NCBI GenBank assembly: GCA_945787925.1
Contig: CALZJY010000023.1
Span: 1-13,698 of the forward strand
Length of the DNA: 13,698 bases
Reading direction: 5' to 3'
From: an uncultured Anaerosporobacter sp.
GTDB lineage: Bacteria; Bacillota; Clostridia; Lachnospirales; Lachnospiraceae
The translations under genes were made by a program, and so were the position numbers. Shown here piece by piece: positions 1 through 7,492 of the stretch (positions are counted from its first letter, which is position 1; each line of letters opens with the position of its first letter). Below the pieces are notes generated by a model that did no database searches, had not been told where the DNA came from, and saw only the letters and a list, made by a program, of their open reading frames with translations.

Positions 1-741
1 TCTAATACCGGATCTAACTATGAATTTAAAGAACTAGAACGAATGCTTTCTAAAACCCATACCGTTTATAGTATTGACTTAATTGGATGCGGCCAATCAT
101 CAAAGCCAAATATTATTTATACAAATTATTTATACGTACAGTTACTACATGACTTTATCGAGAATATCATCCAGGACAAGCCAGTCTTGGTTACCTCTCG
201 ATCAAGCAGTGCGATTGGCATCATGAGCAGCTACATCAATTCCAACCAAATTGAAAAATTAGTACTCATTAATCCTTCTAATTTAAAAGACCTAAACAAA
301 TATCCAAAGCAGAAGCACAAGCTTTTAAAATGGTGTTTTGAACTTCCGATCATAGGAACATTCCTTTATAATCAAATGGCAACGAAAGCAGTAGTAGCTA
401 AAAAATTTAATACGGATTATTTATATGGAAATAAGCCATTATCTCATTATAAGGCAGCTTTCTATGAAGCAGCACACACCTCAGGAGCATCTTCGAAATA
501 TCTCTATACGAGCGTACGATGCCACTATACAAATACAAACATCATGCATGCCCTAAAAGGAATCTCTACTCCAATCTGTATTCTACAAGGAGAGGGCAGT
601 AGCAACAGCGATTCCATCGTCATACAATATGAAACACTCTGTCCTGCAATTGAAAACATTGTAGTCATTCCAAATACGGCAGGCATGCCACATATTGAAA
701 AACCGTCTTCTTGTGCAGAGGCAATCGAAGACTTTCTATAA
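1..741 (+). CDS. alpha/beta-fold hydrolase, 5' truncated by the window edge
   Basis: The frame is open from base 1 to the TAA at 739-741, giving 246 visible residues. The first ATG is at 43, but codons before it (SNTGSNYEFKEL...) look like the usual alpha/beta-hydrolase stretch ahead of strand beta-4, so the true start probably lies upstream. The visible part has the D-x-x-G-x-G-x-S segment (SIDLIGCGQSSKP), a strand and nucleophile elbow at bases 184-213 (VLVTSRSSSAIG), a C-terminal strand (TPICILQGEG) and a likely catalytic histidine in GMPHIEKP near the end. The elbow is odd: both glycines of the classical G-x-S-x-G are serine (S-R-S-S-S), and no clear catalytic aspartate follows LQGEG. It may be a divergent esterase-like enzyme or have weakened activity; the substrate is unknown. 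It is transcribed toward the origin, against the replication direction, and converges on the GNAT gene. Confidence 0.8.
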   Translation, partial: SNTGSNYEFKELERMLSKTHTVYSIDLIGCGQSSKPNIIYTNYLYVQLLHDFIENIIQDKPVLVTSRSSSAIGIMSSYINSNQIEKLVLINPSNLKDLNKYPKQKHKLLKWCFELPIIGTFLYNQMATKAVVAKKFNTDYLYGNKPLSHYKAAFYEAAHTSGASSKYLYTSVRCHYTNTNIMHALKGISTPICILQGEGSSNSDSIVIQYETLCPAIENIVVIPNTAGMPHIEKPSSCAEAIEDFL

Positions 742-788
742 CGAGAGTCGCCAAGGTCATGCAAGCAGGACTCTTGCTCGTTGTTCGC

Positions 789-838
789 ATAAATAAAGAG
801 CCAAATGTTTCACGTGAAACATTTGGCTCTTTATTTAT
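789..838. terminator. 50-bp perfect palindrome acting as a likely bidirectional terminator
   Basis: Two exactly complementary 25-bp arms (789-813 and 814-838) meet with no spacer. In RNA the GAGCC...GGCTC core gives a long stable stem followed by a T-rich run (TTTATTTATT) in either direction. It lies between the 3' ends of the convergent hydrolase and GNAT genes, and its last base is the first base of the GNAT stop codon (838-840 on the + strand), so it probably ends both transcripts. The centre of the palindrome is a parS site. Confidence 0.8.
806..821. other. parS: parS centromere site
   Basis: The 16-bp palindrome TGTTTCACGTGAAACA matches the consensus bound by chromosomal ParB/Spo0J proteins (TGTTNCACGTGAAACA) at every position. 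In bacteria with this system ParB loads at parS, spreads on nearby DNA, and with ParA and SMC promotes origin segregation. The site is about 8 kb from the origin boxes on the left arm, within the region where parS sites normally cluster. It forms the exact centre of a longer perfect palindrome. No parA or parB gene is in the window. Confidence 0.9.
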
Positions 839-1287
839 TATTTATGGCATTTCGAACATGCCAATTGTTCTATTTTCATCGGAATATGATTGATCCCTGC
901 GATCACACATTCCTCACCATCTTGTACAAAACCAATCTTTTGATAAAACAGCACCGTCTGGGATTGTGCATGGATTACAACTTTCTTAGCTCCTAACCGG
1001 AATGCCTTATCCACTAACATACGCACTACTAAGTCACCATAATATTTTCCACGTTCCTCTTTGATGACCGCAACGCGTCCGATGGAATATTCTCCATCCT
1101 TTTGCAGGAGCCTGCCTGTTGCAACGTTACAGCCATGATCATGAATCAATACATGAATCGCCCCTTGATCCCATGCATCACGCTCTAATTCTTTTGCAAT
1201 ATTCTGCTCCTTACAAAATACTTCTTCTCGTATTTGAAATACGTGAGATAAATCATCCTTGCCTGTTAAGAACTTTCCTGTTACCAT
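838..1287 (-). CDS. GNAT family N-acetyltransferase (ElaA/YjcF-like)
   Basis: This 149-residue protein resembles small GNAT enzymes, which move an acetyl group from acetyl-CoA to an amine. The N-terminal segment IREEVFCKEQ (residues 19-28), followed by E-x-D-x-W-D and a histidine at 45, is typical of the ElaA/YjcF-like subgroup. The acetyl-CoA-binding strand and loop are seen as GRVAVIKEERGKYYG (70-84), and FYQKIGF (114-120) is the usual late GNAT motif. The ATG at 1285-1287 is preceded by GGGGGA (1295-1300), which overlaps the rsmG stop codon, so it is probably the last gene of the mnmE-mnmG-rsmG unit. Its substrate cannot be read from sequence. It occupies the place where many Firmicutes carry noc or soj/spo0J. 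Confidence 0.85.
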   Translation of the reverse strand: MVTGKFLTGKDDLSHVFQIREEVFCKEQNIAKELERDAWDQGAIHVLIHDHGCNVATGRLLQKDGEYSIGRVAVIKEERGKYYGDLVVRMLVDKAFRLGAKKVVIHAQSQTVLFYQKIGFVQDGEECVIAGINHIPMKIEQLACSKCHK

Positions 1288-1299
1288 ACTTTCTTCCCC

Positions 1300-2016
1300 C
1301 TATAGTGGTTCCTTCGTTGGCTTTCCTGCACTTCTTGGATATTTTTTTGGAGTTTCTAACACCTTTTTAATTGTTACAAAACATCTTGTTAAATCTGTTC
1401 CTGGCAATGTGAATTCAATGATTCCCTCTAACTTACCACCTAACACATGGATTGCCTTGCCTGCTGCATCCGTTTCTTCTTTTGCAGTTTGAGATTTATA
1501 AGAAACGAATACTCCACCTTTTTTCACATATGGAATACAGTATTCTGTCAAAGAAGAAAGGTTTGCAACCGCTCTAGAAACACATAAGTCAAATTGCTCA
1601 CGGAATTCTTTTTTCTTTGCGAATTCTTCTGCTCTACCATGCATTGCAGTAATATTTTCTAACCCTAATGCATCGATTACTTCTTGTAAGAAAACGATAC
1701 GTTTATTTAACGAATCTAGCAGTACGATTTCTAGTTCCGGGAATGCAATCTTTAATGGAATTCCAGGGAATCCTGCACCTGTTCCAAGATCTAATACGCG
1801 TAATGGCTTTGTCATATCCATTGTCTTTACGATTGCTAAACTATCAAGGAAATGTTTGTGTACCACTTCCTCCCATTCTGTAATCGCTGTTAGATTCATT
1901 ACTTTATTTTTTTCCACTAACATTTCATAGTATTGATGAAATTGAGCAATTTGCTTTTCTGTTAGTGTAATATCTAATGCCTTTAGTCCTTCTAAAAAAA
2001 TAGTATCTTGTTGCAC
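1300..2016 (-). CDS. rsmG: 16S rRNA (guanine-527-N7)-methyltransferase RsmG (GidB)
   Basis: RsmG uses S-adenosylmethionine to methylate N7 of G527 in the 530 loop of 16S rRNA; in other bacteria its loss gives low-level streptomycin resistance. The 238-residue length is normal. The SAM-binding glycine loop is clear (VLDLGTGAGFPGIPLKI, residues 74-90). NLTAIT (41-46), HFLDSL (55-60) and FDLCVSRAVA further on are family signatures. The start is GTG (2014-2016) with AAGGAG at 2022-2027, 5 nt upstream. That Shine-Dalgarno overlaps the mnmG stop codon (2026-2028), which suggests coupled translation. The next gene downstream is the GNAT, 12 nt away. Confidence 0.96.
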   Translation of the reverse strand: MQQDTIFLEGLKALDITLTEKQIAQFHQYYEMLVEKNKVMNLTAITEWEEVVHKHFLDSLAIVKTMDMTKPLRVLDLGTGAGFPGIPLKIAFPELEIVLLDSLNKRIVFLQEVIDALGLENITAMHGRAEEFAKKKEFREQFDLCVSRAVANLSSLTEYCIPYVKKGGVFVSYKSQTAKEETDAAGKAIHVLGGKLEGIIEFTLPGTDLTRCFVTIKKVLETPKKYPRSAGKPTKEPL

Positions 2017-2025
2017 GGCTACTCC

Positions 2026-3921
2026 TTATTCCTCGCTGTTGTTATTATGACGTAATACTTCTAGGTATACTAATAATACTGAAATATCGGCTGGACTTAC
2101 ACCAGAGATACGGGAAGCTTGACCTACGGATTCTGGACGAATCTTGCTTAACTTTTGTCTTGCTTCGTTACGTAAGCTGTTCACTGCATCATAATCGATA
2201 TCAGCAGGAATCTTTTTCTTTTCTAATTTTTTGAATTGTTCTACTTGTTTTAACTGACGAGAAATATATCCATCATATTTGATATTAATATTAATTTGTT
2301 CAATTACTTCTCTAGATAATTCTGGTCTTTCTGGGTCTAATGCCGCAATTGCTTCATACGTAAGTTCTGGTCTACGGATTAATTCAGCAAGAGTAGTACC
2401 AGTCTTAAGTGGTTGGCTATTTAAGCTTTCTAATAGTTCTTGTACTTCCTTGTTCGCACCAATTTTTACTTCTTCAAGTCTTGCAATTTCTTCTTGAATT
2501 TGGCGTTCTTTTTCCACTACGTGTTCATAACGCTGTTCATCAATTAAACCGATGTCATGACCGATTTTGGATAAACGTAGGTCTGCATTATCTTGACGTA
2601 AAATTAAACGGTATTCCGCTCTAGAAGTCATCATACGGTATGGTTCACGAGTTTCTTTTGTTACAAGATCATCGATTAATACACCGATATATCCTTCGGA
2701 ACGATCAAGAATGACTGGGTCTTTTCCTAATACTTTTAATGCCGCATTGATACCAGCCATAAGACCTTGTGCAGCTGCCTCTTCGTATCCGGAAGAACCA
2801 TTGAACTGACCACCACTGAATAAGCCCTCTACGGCTTTAAATTCTAAGGATGGCTTTAATTGTGTTGCATTGATACAATCGTATTCGATTGCGTATGCAT
2901 TACGAACAATCTTCGCATTTTCAAGACCTGGTACAGAACGGTACATTGCGTATTGTACATCCTCTGGAAGAGAACTAGACATACCGCCGATATACATTTC
3001 ATTTGTATACGTACCTTCTGGCTCGATAAATACTTGATGTCTTTCCTTATCTGCAAAACGAACTACCTTATCTTCGATAGATGGGCAATATCTTGGACCA
3101 GTACCTTCGATATAACCAGAGTACATCGGAGAACGGTCGAGGTTGCTACGAATGATTTCATGTGTCTTTTCATTCGTGTAAGTTAACCAACAAGAGATTT
3201 GTTCTCTTTGTAAGTCTTCTGGTTTATTTGTAAAGGAGAATGGTACAATTTCTTCATCTCCTTTTTGTTCTTCCATCTTAGAGAAGTCAATGGAACGCTT
3301 ATCAATACGAGCTGGCGTACCTGTTTTAAAACGGAACATTTCGATTCCAAGGCTCTTTAAGGAATCTGTCAAATGAGTGGCTGCGGATAATCCGTTTGGT
3401 CCTGTGTAAAGGCTTACATCACCATATACGCAACGCGCATTTAAGTAAGTTCCTGTACATAATACGACTGCCTTACAGTTGTATACGGCACCAGATACGG
3501 TCTTAACACCAACAACCTTTCCATCTTCTGCAAGGATTTCTGTTACTTCCCCTTGTCTTAACGTAAGGTTCTCTGTGTTTTCTAATACATAGCGCATCTC
3601 TCTGCTGTAATCCGCTTTATCTGCTTGTGCACGAAGAGAGTGTACCGCAGGTCCTTTGGATCGATTTAGCATCTTAGATTGGATAAATGTCTTATCGATA
3701 TTTTTTCCCATCTCGCCGCCTAATGCATCGATTTCTTTTACTAAATGTCCTTTCGAACTTCCCCCCACGTTTGGGTTACATGGCATAAGCGCAACGCTGT
3801 CCATGCTGATTGTGAAAATTAATGTGTTTAATGATAATCTCGCGCTTGCTAATGCAGCTTCGCAACCAGCATGGCCTGCACCAACAACAATCACGTCATA
3901 TTGTTCATTTACATGTGGCAT
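2026..3921 (-). CDS. mnmG: tRNA uridine-5-carboxymethylaminomethyl modification enzyme MnmG (GidA)
   Basis: MnmG is an FAD enzyme that with MnmE places the (carboxymethyl)aminomethyl group on wobble uridine 34 of certain tRNAs. The protein has 631 residues, the usual full length. The dinucleotide-binding GAGHAG is at residues 14-19, followed by CEAALASA. Family signatures GPRYCPSIEDK and SGGQFNGSSGYEEAAAQG are intact, and the C-terminal helical region ends with SRISGVSPADISVLLVYLE, the MnmE-contacting part in known structures. The start is ATG (3919-3921) with a modest GAGGAA upstream. The gene begins 23 nt after mnmE and is almost certainly co-transcribed with it, matching the protein complex they form. 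Confidence 0.97.
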   Translation of the reverse strand: MPHVNEQYDVIVVGAGHAGCEAALASARLSLNTLIFTISMDSVALMPCNPNVGGSSKGHLVKEIDALGGEMGKNIDKTFIQSKMLNRSKGPAVHSLRAQADKADYSREMRYVLENTENLTLRQGEVTEILAEDGKVVGVKTVSGAVYNCKAVVLCTGTYLNARCVYGDVSLYTGPNGLSAATHLTDSLKSLGIEMFRFKTGTPARIDKRSIDFSKMEEQKGDEEIVPFSFTNKPEDLQREQISCWLTYTNEKTHEIIRSNLDRSPMYSGYIEGTGPRYCPSIEDKVVRFADKERHQVFIEPEGTYTNEMYIGGMSSSLPEDVQYAMYRSVPGLENAKIVRNAYAIEYDCINATQLKPSLEFKAVEGLFSGGQFNGSSGYEEAAAQGLMAGINAALKVLGKDPVILDRSEGYIGVLIDDLVTKETREPYRMMTSRAEYRLILRQDNADLRLSKIGHDIGLIDEQRYEHVVEKERQIQEEIARLEEVKIGANKEVQELLESLNSQPLKTGTTLAELIRRPELTYEAIAALDPERPELSREVIEQININIKYDGYISRQLKQVEQFKKLEKKKIPADIDYDAVNSLRNEARQKLSKIRPESVGQASRISGVSPADISVLLVYLEVLRHNNNSEE

Positions 3922-3944
3922 AATCTTTCCTCTTTCCCTTTTCC

Positions 3945-5321
3945 CTATTTTCCCATACAGAACTTTTGGAAAATAGTGTTTACTAAGTCTTCGCCAACTT
4001 CCTCACCAATGATTTCTCCGAGTTTGCCATATGCATTCATTAAATCAATCGTATAGAAATCTTCCGGCATTCCTGTCTCAATGCTCATTAATACTTGTTT
4101 CACACTTGCTAAACTTTCTTCAAGTGCTGCCTTATGTCTAACATTAGTAATATATACTTCATCATTGAAGGATAATTTTCCGTTAATGAATAATTCCTCA
4201 ACTGTGTTTTCTAATGTCTCAATACCTGTATTATTCTTAGCTGAGATTACAATAACCTCTTTGTTTGTTAGCTTGCGAATTTCGTCTATATCAACTACCT
4301 GATCTAAGTCAGATTTATTTATTAATACGATGGCCTTACGCTCTTTGATTAAGTCCATGATCTCATAATCATCCTTATCAAGAGGACGGCTTCCGTCTAT
4401 TACATATAACACTAAATCTGCGTCTACTGCAACTTTTTTTGCACGGTCTACACCGATTTTTTCAACCACGTCTTCCGTATTACGGATTCCGGCAGTATCA
4501 ATGATATTTAAAACAACCCCACGTAACTGGATTGTCTCTTCTAAGGTATCTCTTGTAGTACCTGCAATATCTGTAACGATCGCTCTGTCTTCTCCTACTA
4601 AGTTATTAAGAAGAGAGGACTTTCCTGCGTTTGGCTTTCCTACGATTGCAGTCTTAATTCCTTCGTGTATAATCTTTCCATTATCAGCGCTCGCTAATAA
4701 TTTCTCGATATTTTTTATTGTATTATTAACGTGAGCAGTTAACTCATCGGTATATTCTTCGATAATGATGTGTTCTGGATCATCTAATGCCGCTTCAATA
4801 TAAGCGATATCGTAGATTACAGAATCACGGATCTCTTTTACTTTTTCTAATACAGAACCCTTTAACTGGCTTAAGGAGCTTGATAATGCATATTCACTCT
4901 TTGCATGAATGATATCGATTACCGCTTCTGCCTGAGACAAGTCGATACGTCCGTTTAAGAACGCTCTCTTTGTAAATTCTCCTGGTTCTGCAATTCTAGC
5001 GCCATATTTGATTACCGTTTGTAAGATCTTCTTTGTAACGATAACCCCACCATGGCAGTTAATTTCAATCACATCTTCTTTTGTATAAGTGGATGGGGCC
5101 TTCATAATGGATACCATTACCTCATCAATCACTTCTTCTCCATCTTTAATAAAGCCATAATGAATGGTGTGTGATGGTTGCTCGGATAATACTTTCTTTC
5201 CGTTTTTAGAAACATAAATCTTATCAATAATTTCGAATGCCTCATCACCACTTATTCTAACAATACTTAATCCAGCATTATTGAGGGCAGTAGCAATTGC
5301 AGCGATTGTATCTGTCTTCAC
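3945..5321 (-). CDS. mnmE: tRNA modification GTPase MnmE (TrmE)
   Basis: MnmE is a dimeric, potassium-dependent GTPase that partners MnmG in wobble-uridine modification. The 458 residues show an N-terminal folate-binding domain (about 1-120), a helical domain, and an inserted G domain with G1 GKPNAGKS (228-235), G2 GTTRD (254-258), G3 DTAG (275-278) and G4 NKSD (335-338). The C-terminus ends in the conserved C-x-G-K (CMGK, Cys455). The start is GTG (5319-5321), giving the expected MKTDTIAAIAT opening, with AGAAGGG (5331-5337) 9 nt upstream. It lies just past the terminator that follows jag, so it needs its own promoter or read-through; I could not identify a convincing promoter in 5322-5373. 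Confidence 0.97.
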   Translation of the reverse strand: MKTDTIAAIATALNNAGLSIVRISGDEAFEIIDKIYVSKNGKKVLSEQPSHTIHYGFIKDGEEVIDEVMVSIMKAPSTYTKEDVIEINCHGGVIVTKKILQTVIKYGARIAEPGEFTKRAFLNGRIDLSQAEAVIDIIHAKSEYALSSSLSQLKGSVLEKVKEIRDSVIYDIAYIEAALDDPEHIIIEEYTDELTAHVNNTIKNIEKLLASADNGKIIHEGIKTAIVGKPNAGKSSLLNNLVGEDRAIVTDIAGTTRDTLEETIQLRGVVLNIIDTAGIRNTEDVVEKIGVDRAKKVAVDADLVLYVIDGSRPLDKDDYEIMDLIKERKAIVLINKSDLDQVVDIDEIRKLTNKEVIVISAKNNTGIETLENTVEELFINGKLSFNDEVYITNVRHKAALEESLASVKQVLMSIETGMPEDFYTIDLMNAYGKLGEIIGEEVGEDLVNTIFQKFCMGK

Positions 5322-5373
5322 TTTCTTTGTCCCTTCTTTATTTGTTTCCCCTAGAGCGTTTTACTTGAAGTGT

Positions 5374-5421
5374 AAAAAAGACAGAAGATAGATTATTCCT
5401 TCGAATAATCCATCCTCCGTC
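5374..5421 (-). terminator. intrinsic terminator between jag and mnmE
   Basis: Read on the - strand, 5421-5403 pairs with 5398-5380 in a 19-bp stem that is uninterrupted if three G-U pairs are allowed. The loop is 4 nt (5402-5399) and six T residues follow at once (5379-5374). It begins 7 nt after the jag stop codon. This is a textbook rho-independent terminator and probably closes the rpmH-rnpA-yidD-yidC-jag transcript. Confidence 0.88.
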
Positions 5422-5428
5422 CCCTCTA

Positions 5429-6157
5429 TTAATCAACAACAGTATTAACAGTTTTATTTGTTTTATTCTGATTGTTGTAGGATTTATAATGATTGTTTGT
5501 CCTATTATTATTATTGTGTGTTTTGTAATTCTTCTTAAGAGTAATCACTACCTTACGGTATGGTTCCTCTCCCTCACTATGAGTCTCAACGAATTTATCA
5601 TATTGTAATGCTGAGTGAATGATTCTGCGTTCGTATGGATTCATAGGTTCAAGTACAACTTGTTTTTTTGTTCTCTTTACTTTAAATGCTAAATTCTTAG
5701 CAAGATTTTCAAGAGTCTCTCTACGACGTTCACGATAGTTCTCTGTATCTAACTTTACTTTTAAATAGCCATCTTTGTGATGTTTATTTACTACTGTGCT
5801 AGTAAGAATCTGAAGTGAATCAAGTGTTTGCCCGCGTTTACCAATAAGGACACCCATATCATCCCCTGATAAATCAATTTGCATCACACCTTCAAGCTCA
5901 TCATAATCAATCTCAATGTTAGCTTGAACATTCATCGCATTAAGAATTTTCTCAAGAAAGCTCTTTGCAATTTGCTTGATATCGTTTTTCACTCGTACAC
6001 GAATCTTTGCTGGTTTTGCAAATAATCCTAAGATTCCATTGCTTTCTTTTTCAATAACTTCATATTCCACATTATCACTTGTTGTTTCAAGTGACATCAA
6101 TGCTTCAATAAGTGCGTCATCTACTGTCTTCGCTGTAAATTCAACCCAATCCATCAT
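5429..6157 (-). CDS. jag: Jag/KhpB RNA-binding protein
   Basis: This is a single-stranded-nucleic-acid-binding protein of the Jag (KhpB, EloR) family, tied in other Firmicutes to cell elongation and sporulation. The 242 residues show the Jag N-terminal domain (about 3-55, with GILGLFAKPAKIRVRV), a KH domain with the GKRG loop at 106-109, and an R3H domain (about 145-207) with NPYERRIIH. After residue 209 comes a low-complexity, asparagine-rich tail (12 of 34 residues). Two ATG codons are adjacent (6155-6157 and 6152-6154). AAGGGAG at 6169-6175 is 11 nt from the first and 14 nt from the second, so the first is favoured. The gene follows yidC by 3 nt, the common yidC-jag pairing. Confidence 0.93.
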   Translation of the reverse strand: MMDWVEFTAKTVDDALIEALMSLETTSDNVEYEVIEKESNGILGLFAKPAKIRVRVKNDIKQIAKSFLEKILNAMNVQANIEIDYDELEGVMQIDLSGDDMGVLIGKRGQTLDSLQILTSTVVNKHHKDGYLKVKLDTENYRERRRETLENLAKNLAFKVKRTKKQVVLEPMNPYERRIIHSALQYDKFVETHSEGEEPYRKVVITLKKNYKTHNNNNRTNNHYKSYNNQNKTNKTVNTVVD

Positions 6158-6160
6158 AAT

Positions 6161-7438
6161 TTACTTTTCTCCCTTCTCCCCATTCTTGTTTCCAAGAAGC
6201 TTAGCATTTGCAGCAATACTGCTTGCTTTATACGATACATCACTTCGTTTGTAATCGGAAGGTTCATTCTTTTTCTTTTTTACTTTTGCTTTATCTTCAA
6301 CCGTTTCGATTTCACGTGTGTTTACTTTTGAAATATCTTCAAAGCGAACCGGTTTTAACCCCTGCTTTTCACGTTTCTTATTCTGTTTTTCCAGATTCTT
6401 TTTCACTAACTCATCTATGTCCATACGGTCCATGTAACGGTTAACAAAGATCTGTTGAATAATACGATATAAACTACCTGCTACCCAGTATAAACCTACA
6501 CCGATTGGGAACATGAAACAGAATACCGCTGACATAAGAGGCATCACGATATTCATCGTGCTCATTGTAGATGCCATTGGTGAATCTGGATCTTGGTTCG
6601 ATTGTGGCATTAATTTTGTTTGTAGATATTGTAAACCACCAGCTAAAATCGGAATAATTACTGCAAAACTTGCAATTCCTGTAGACATAACACTTTCCAC
6701 AACGTTTAAACCTAGAAATGTATTCATATGTTCTGCCGCAGCTTTAGTTGTTTCAAGATTTGCTAAATACGTTGCATTATTTGCAATTTCCGGAATTGTT
6801 TTTAGGAAATCCCAGCCTGTTGCCTTTAATTGCGATAAAAATTCTACTACATTGTTTTGAAGAACTGTATGATCGGCAGTAGATGCCCATTGCTCAAATC
6901 CTACCTGAAGTGGCTGGGATAATGCAATGTGCCCTTCCTTTAATGCAGTTGCAAGGGTATTACCAATTCCATCAATACTCATTAAATCCTTTGCGAATGT
7001 AGTGTATTGATCGTAGTAGATGCCAACGTATGCTGGGATATGATATACTACGCGGTATAATGCAAATAAAATAGGTAAACTAATTAGCATCGGAAGACAT
7101 CCAGCCATAGGATTTGCACCATATCTACGGTATAATTCCTGCGTTTCTTCCTGTTGTTTACGCATGGATGCTTCGTCTTTTTTATTTTTATATTTCTTTT
7201 GAATTCTAGCAAGCTCTGGCGCTAAACTAGACTGTATTTTCTGAAACTTATATTGTTTAATTGTTAATGGTAACATTAATGTATTTACTAAGAATGTAAA
7301 TAGGATTAATGTAATGCCGGTATTCTGAACTCCAAATATGTTAAGAAAATCCGCCAACCATTCAAGAATCTGTCCAAGAACCTTTGCAATCGGTCCTAAA
7401 ATAGAGCCATTTTCTTGCGTTAAAAATATTAGCGACAA
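6161..7438 (-). CDS. yidC: membrane protein insertase YidC/Oxa1 family
   Basis: YidC inserts and folds membrane proteins, alone or with Sec. The 425 residues show membrane segments at about 37-58, 113-133 and 253-273 plus further hydrophobic stretches near 290-330. Core motifs are LPLTIKQ (56-62), NPMAGCLPMLISLPI (109-123), the charged coiled cytoplasmic loop between them, and a basic C-terminal tail. No lipoprotein signal is seen. The loop from about 140 to 250 is longer than in B. subtilis SpoIIIJ. The residue aligning with the hydrophilic-groove arginine is Asn52. The start is TTG (7436-7438), 8 nt from AGGAGG (7447-7452). A nearer ATG (7441-7443) is only 3 nt from that site and opens a four-codon frame, so it is not the start. 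Confidence 0.94.
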   Translation of the reverse strand: MSLIFLTQENGSILGPIAKVLGQILEWLADFLNIFGVQNTGITLILFTFLVNTLMLPLTIKQYKFQKIQSSLAPELARIQKKYKNKKDEASMRKQQEETQELYRRYGANPMAGCLPMLISLPILFALYRVVYHIPAYVGIYYDQYTTFAKDLMSIDGIGNTLATALKEGHIALSQPLQVGFEQWASTADHTVLQNNVVEFLSQLKATGWDFLKTIPEIANNATYLANLETTKAAAEHMNTFLGLNVVESVMSTGIASFAVIIPILAGGLQYLQTKLMPQSNQDPDSPMASTMSTMNIVMPLMSAVFCFMFPIGVGLYWVAGSLYRIIQQIFVNRYMDRMDIDELVKKNLEKQNKKREKQGLKPVRFEDISKVNTREIETVEDKAKVKKKKNEPSDYKRSDVSYKASSIAANAKLLGNKNGEKGEK

Positions 7439-7492
7439 TTCATTTTCCTCCTTTAAAGAGTATTAAATGTAAGTACTTCGAAATAGTGTCAG

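Noticed and set aside
525..764. Open frame on the - strand across the end of the hydrolase gene
   Set aside because: It is antisense to a gene with clear hydrolase motifs and shows no domain signature of its own.
2860..3186. Open frame of 108 codons on the + strand inside mnmG
   Set aside because: It is antisense to strongly conserved MnmG sequence, with a cysteine- and isoleucine-rich random composition.
7439..7492. Possible promoter or terminator between yidD and yidC
   Set aside because: Only the yidC ribosome binding site is recognisable; no stem with a T-run or paired -35/-10 was found.
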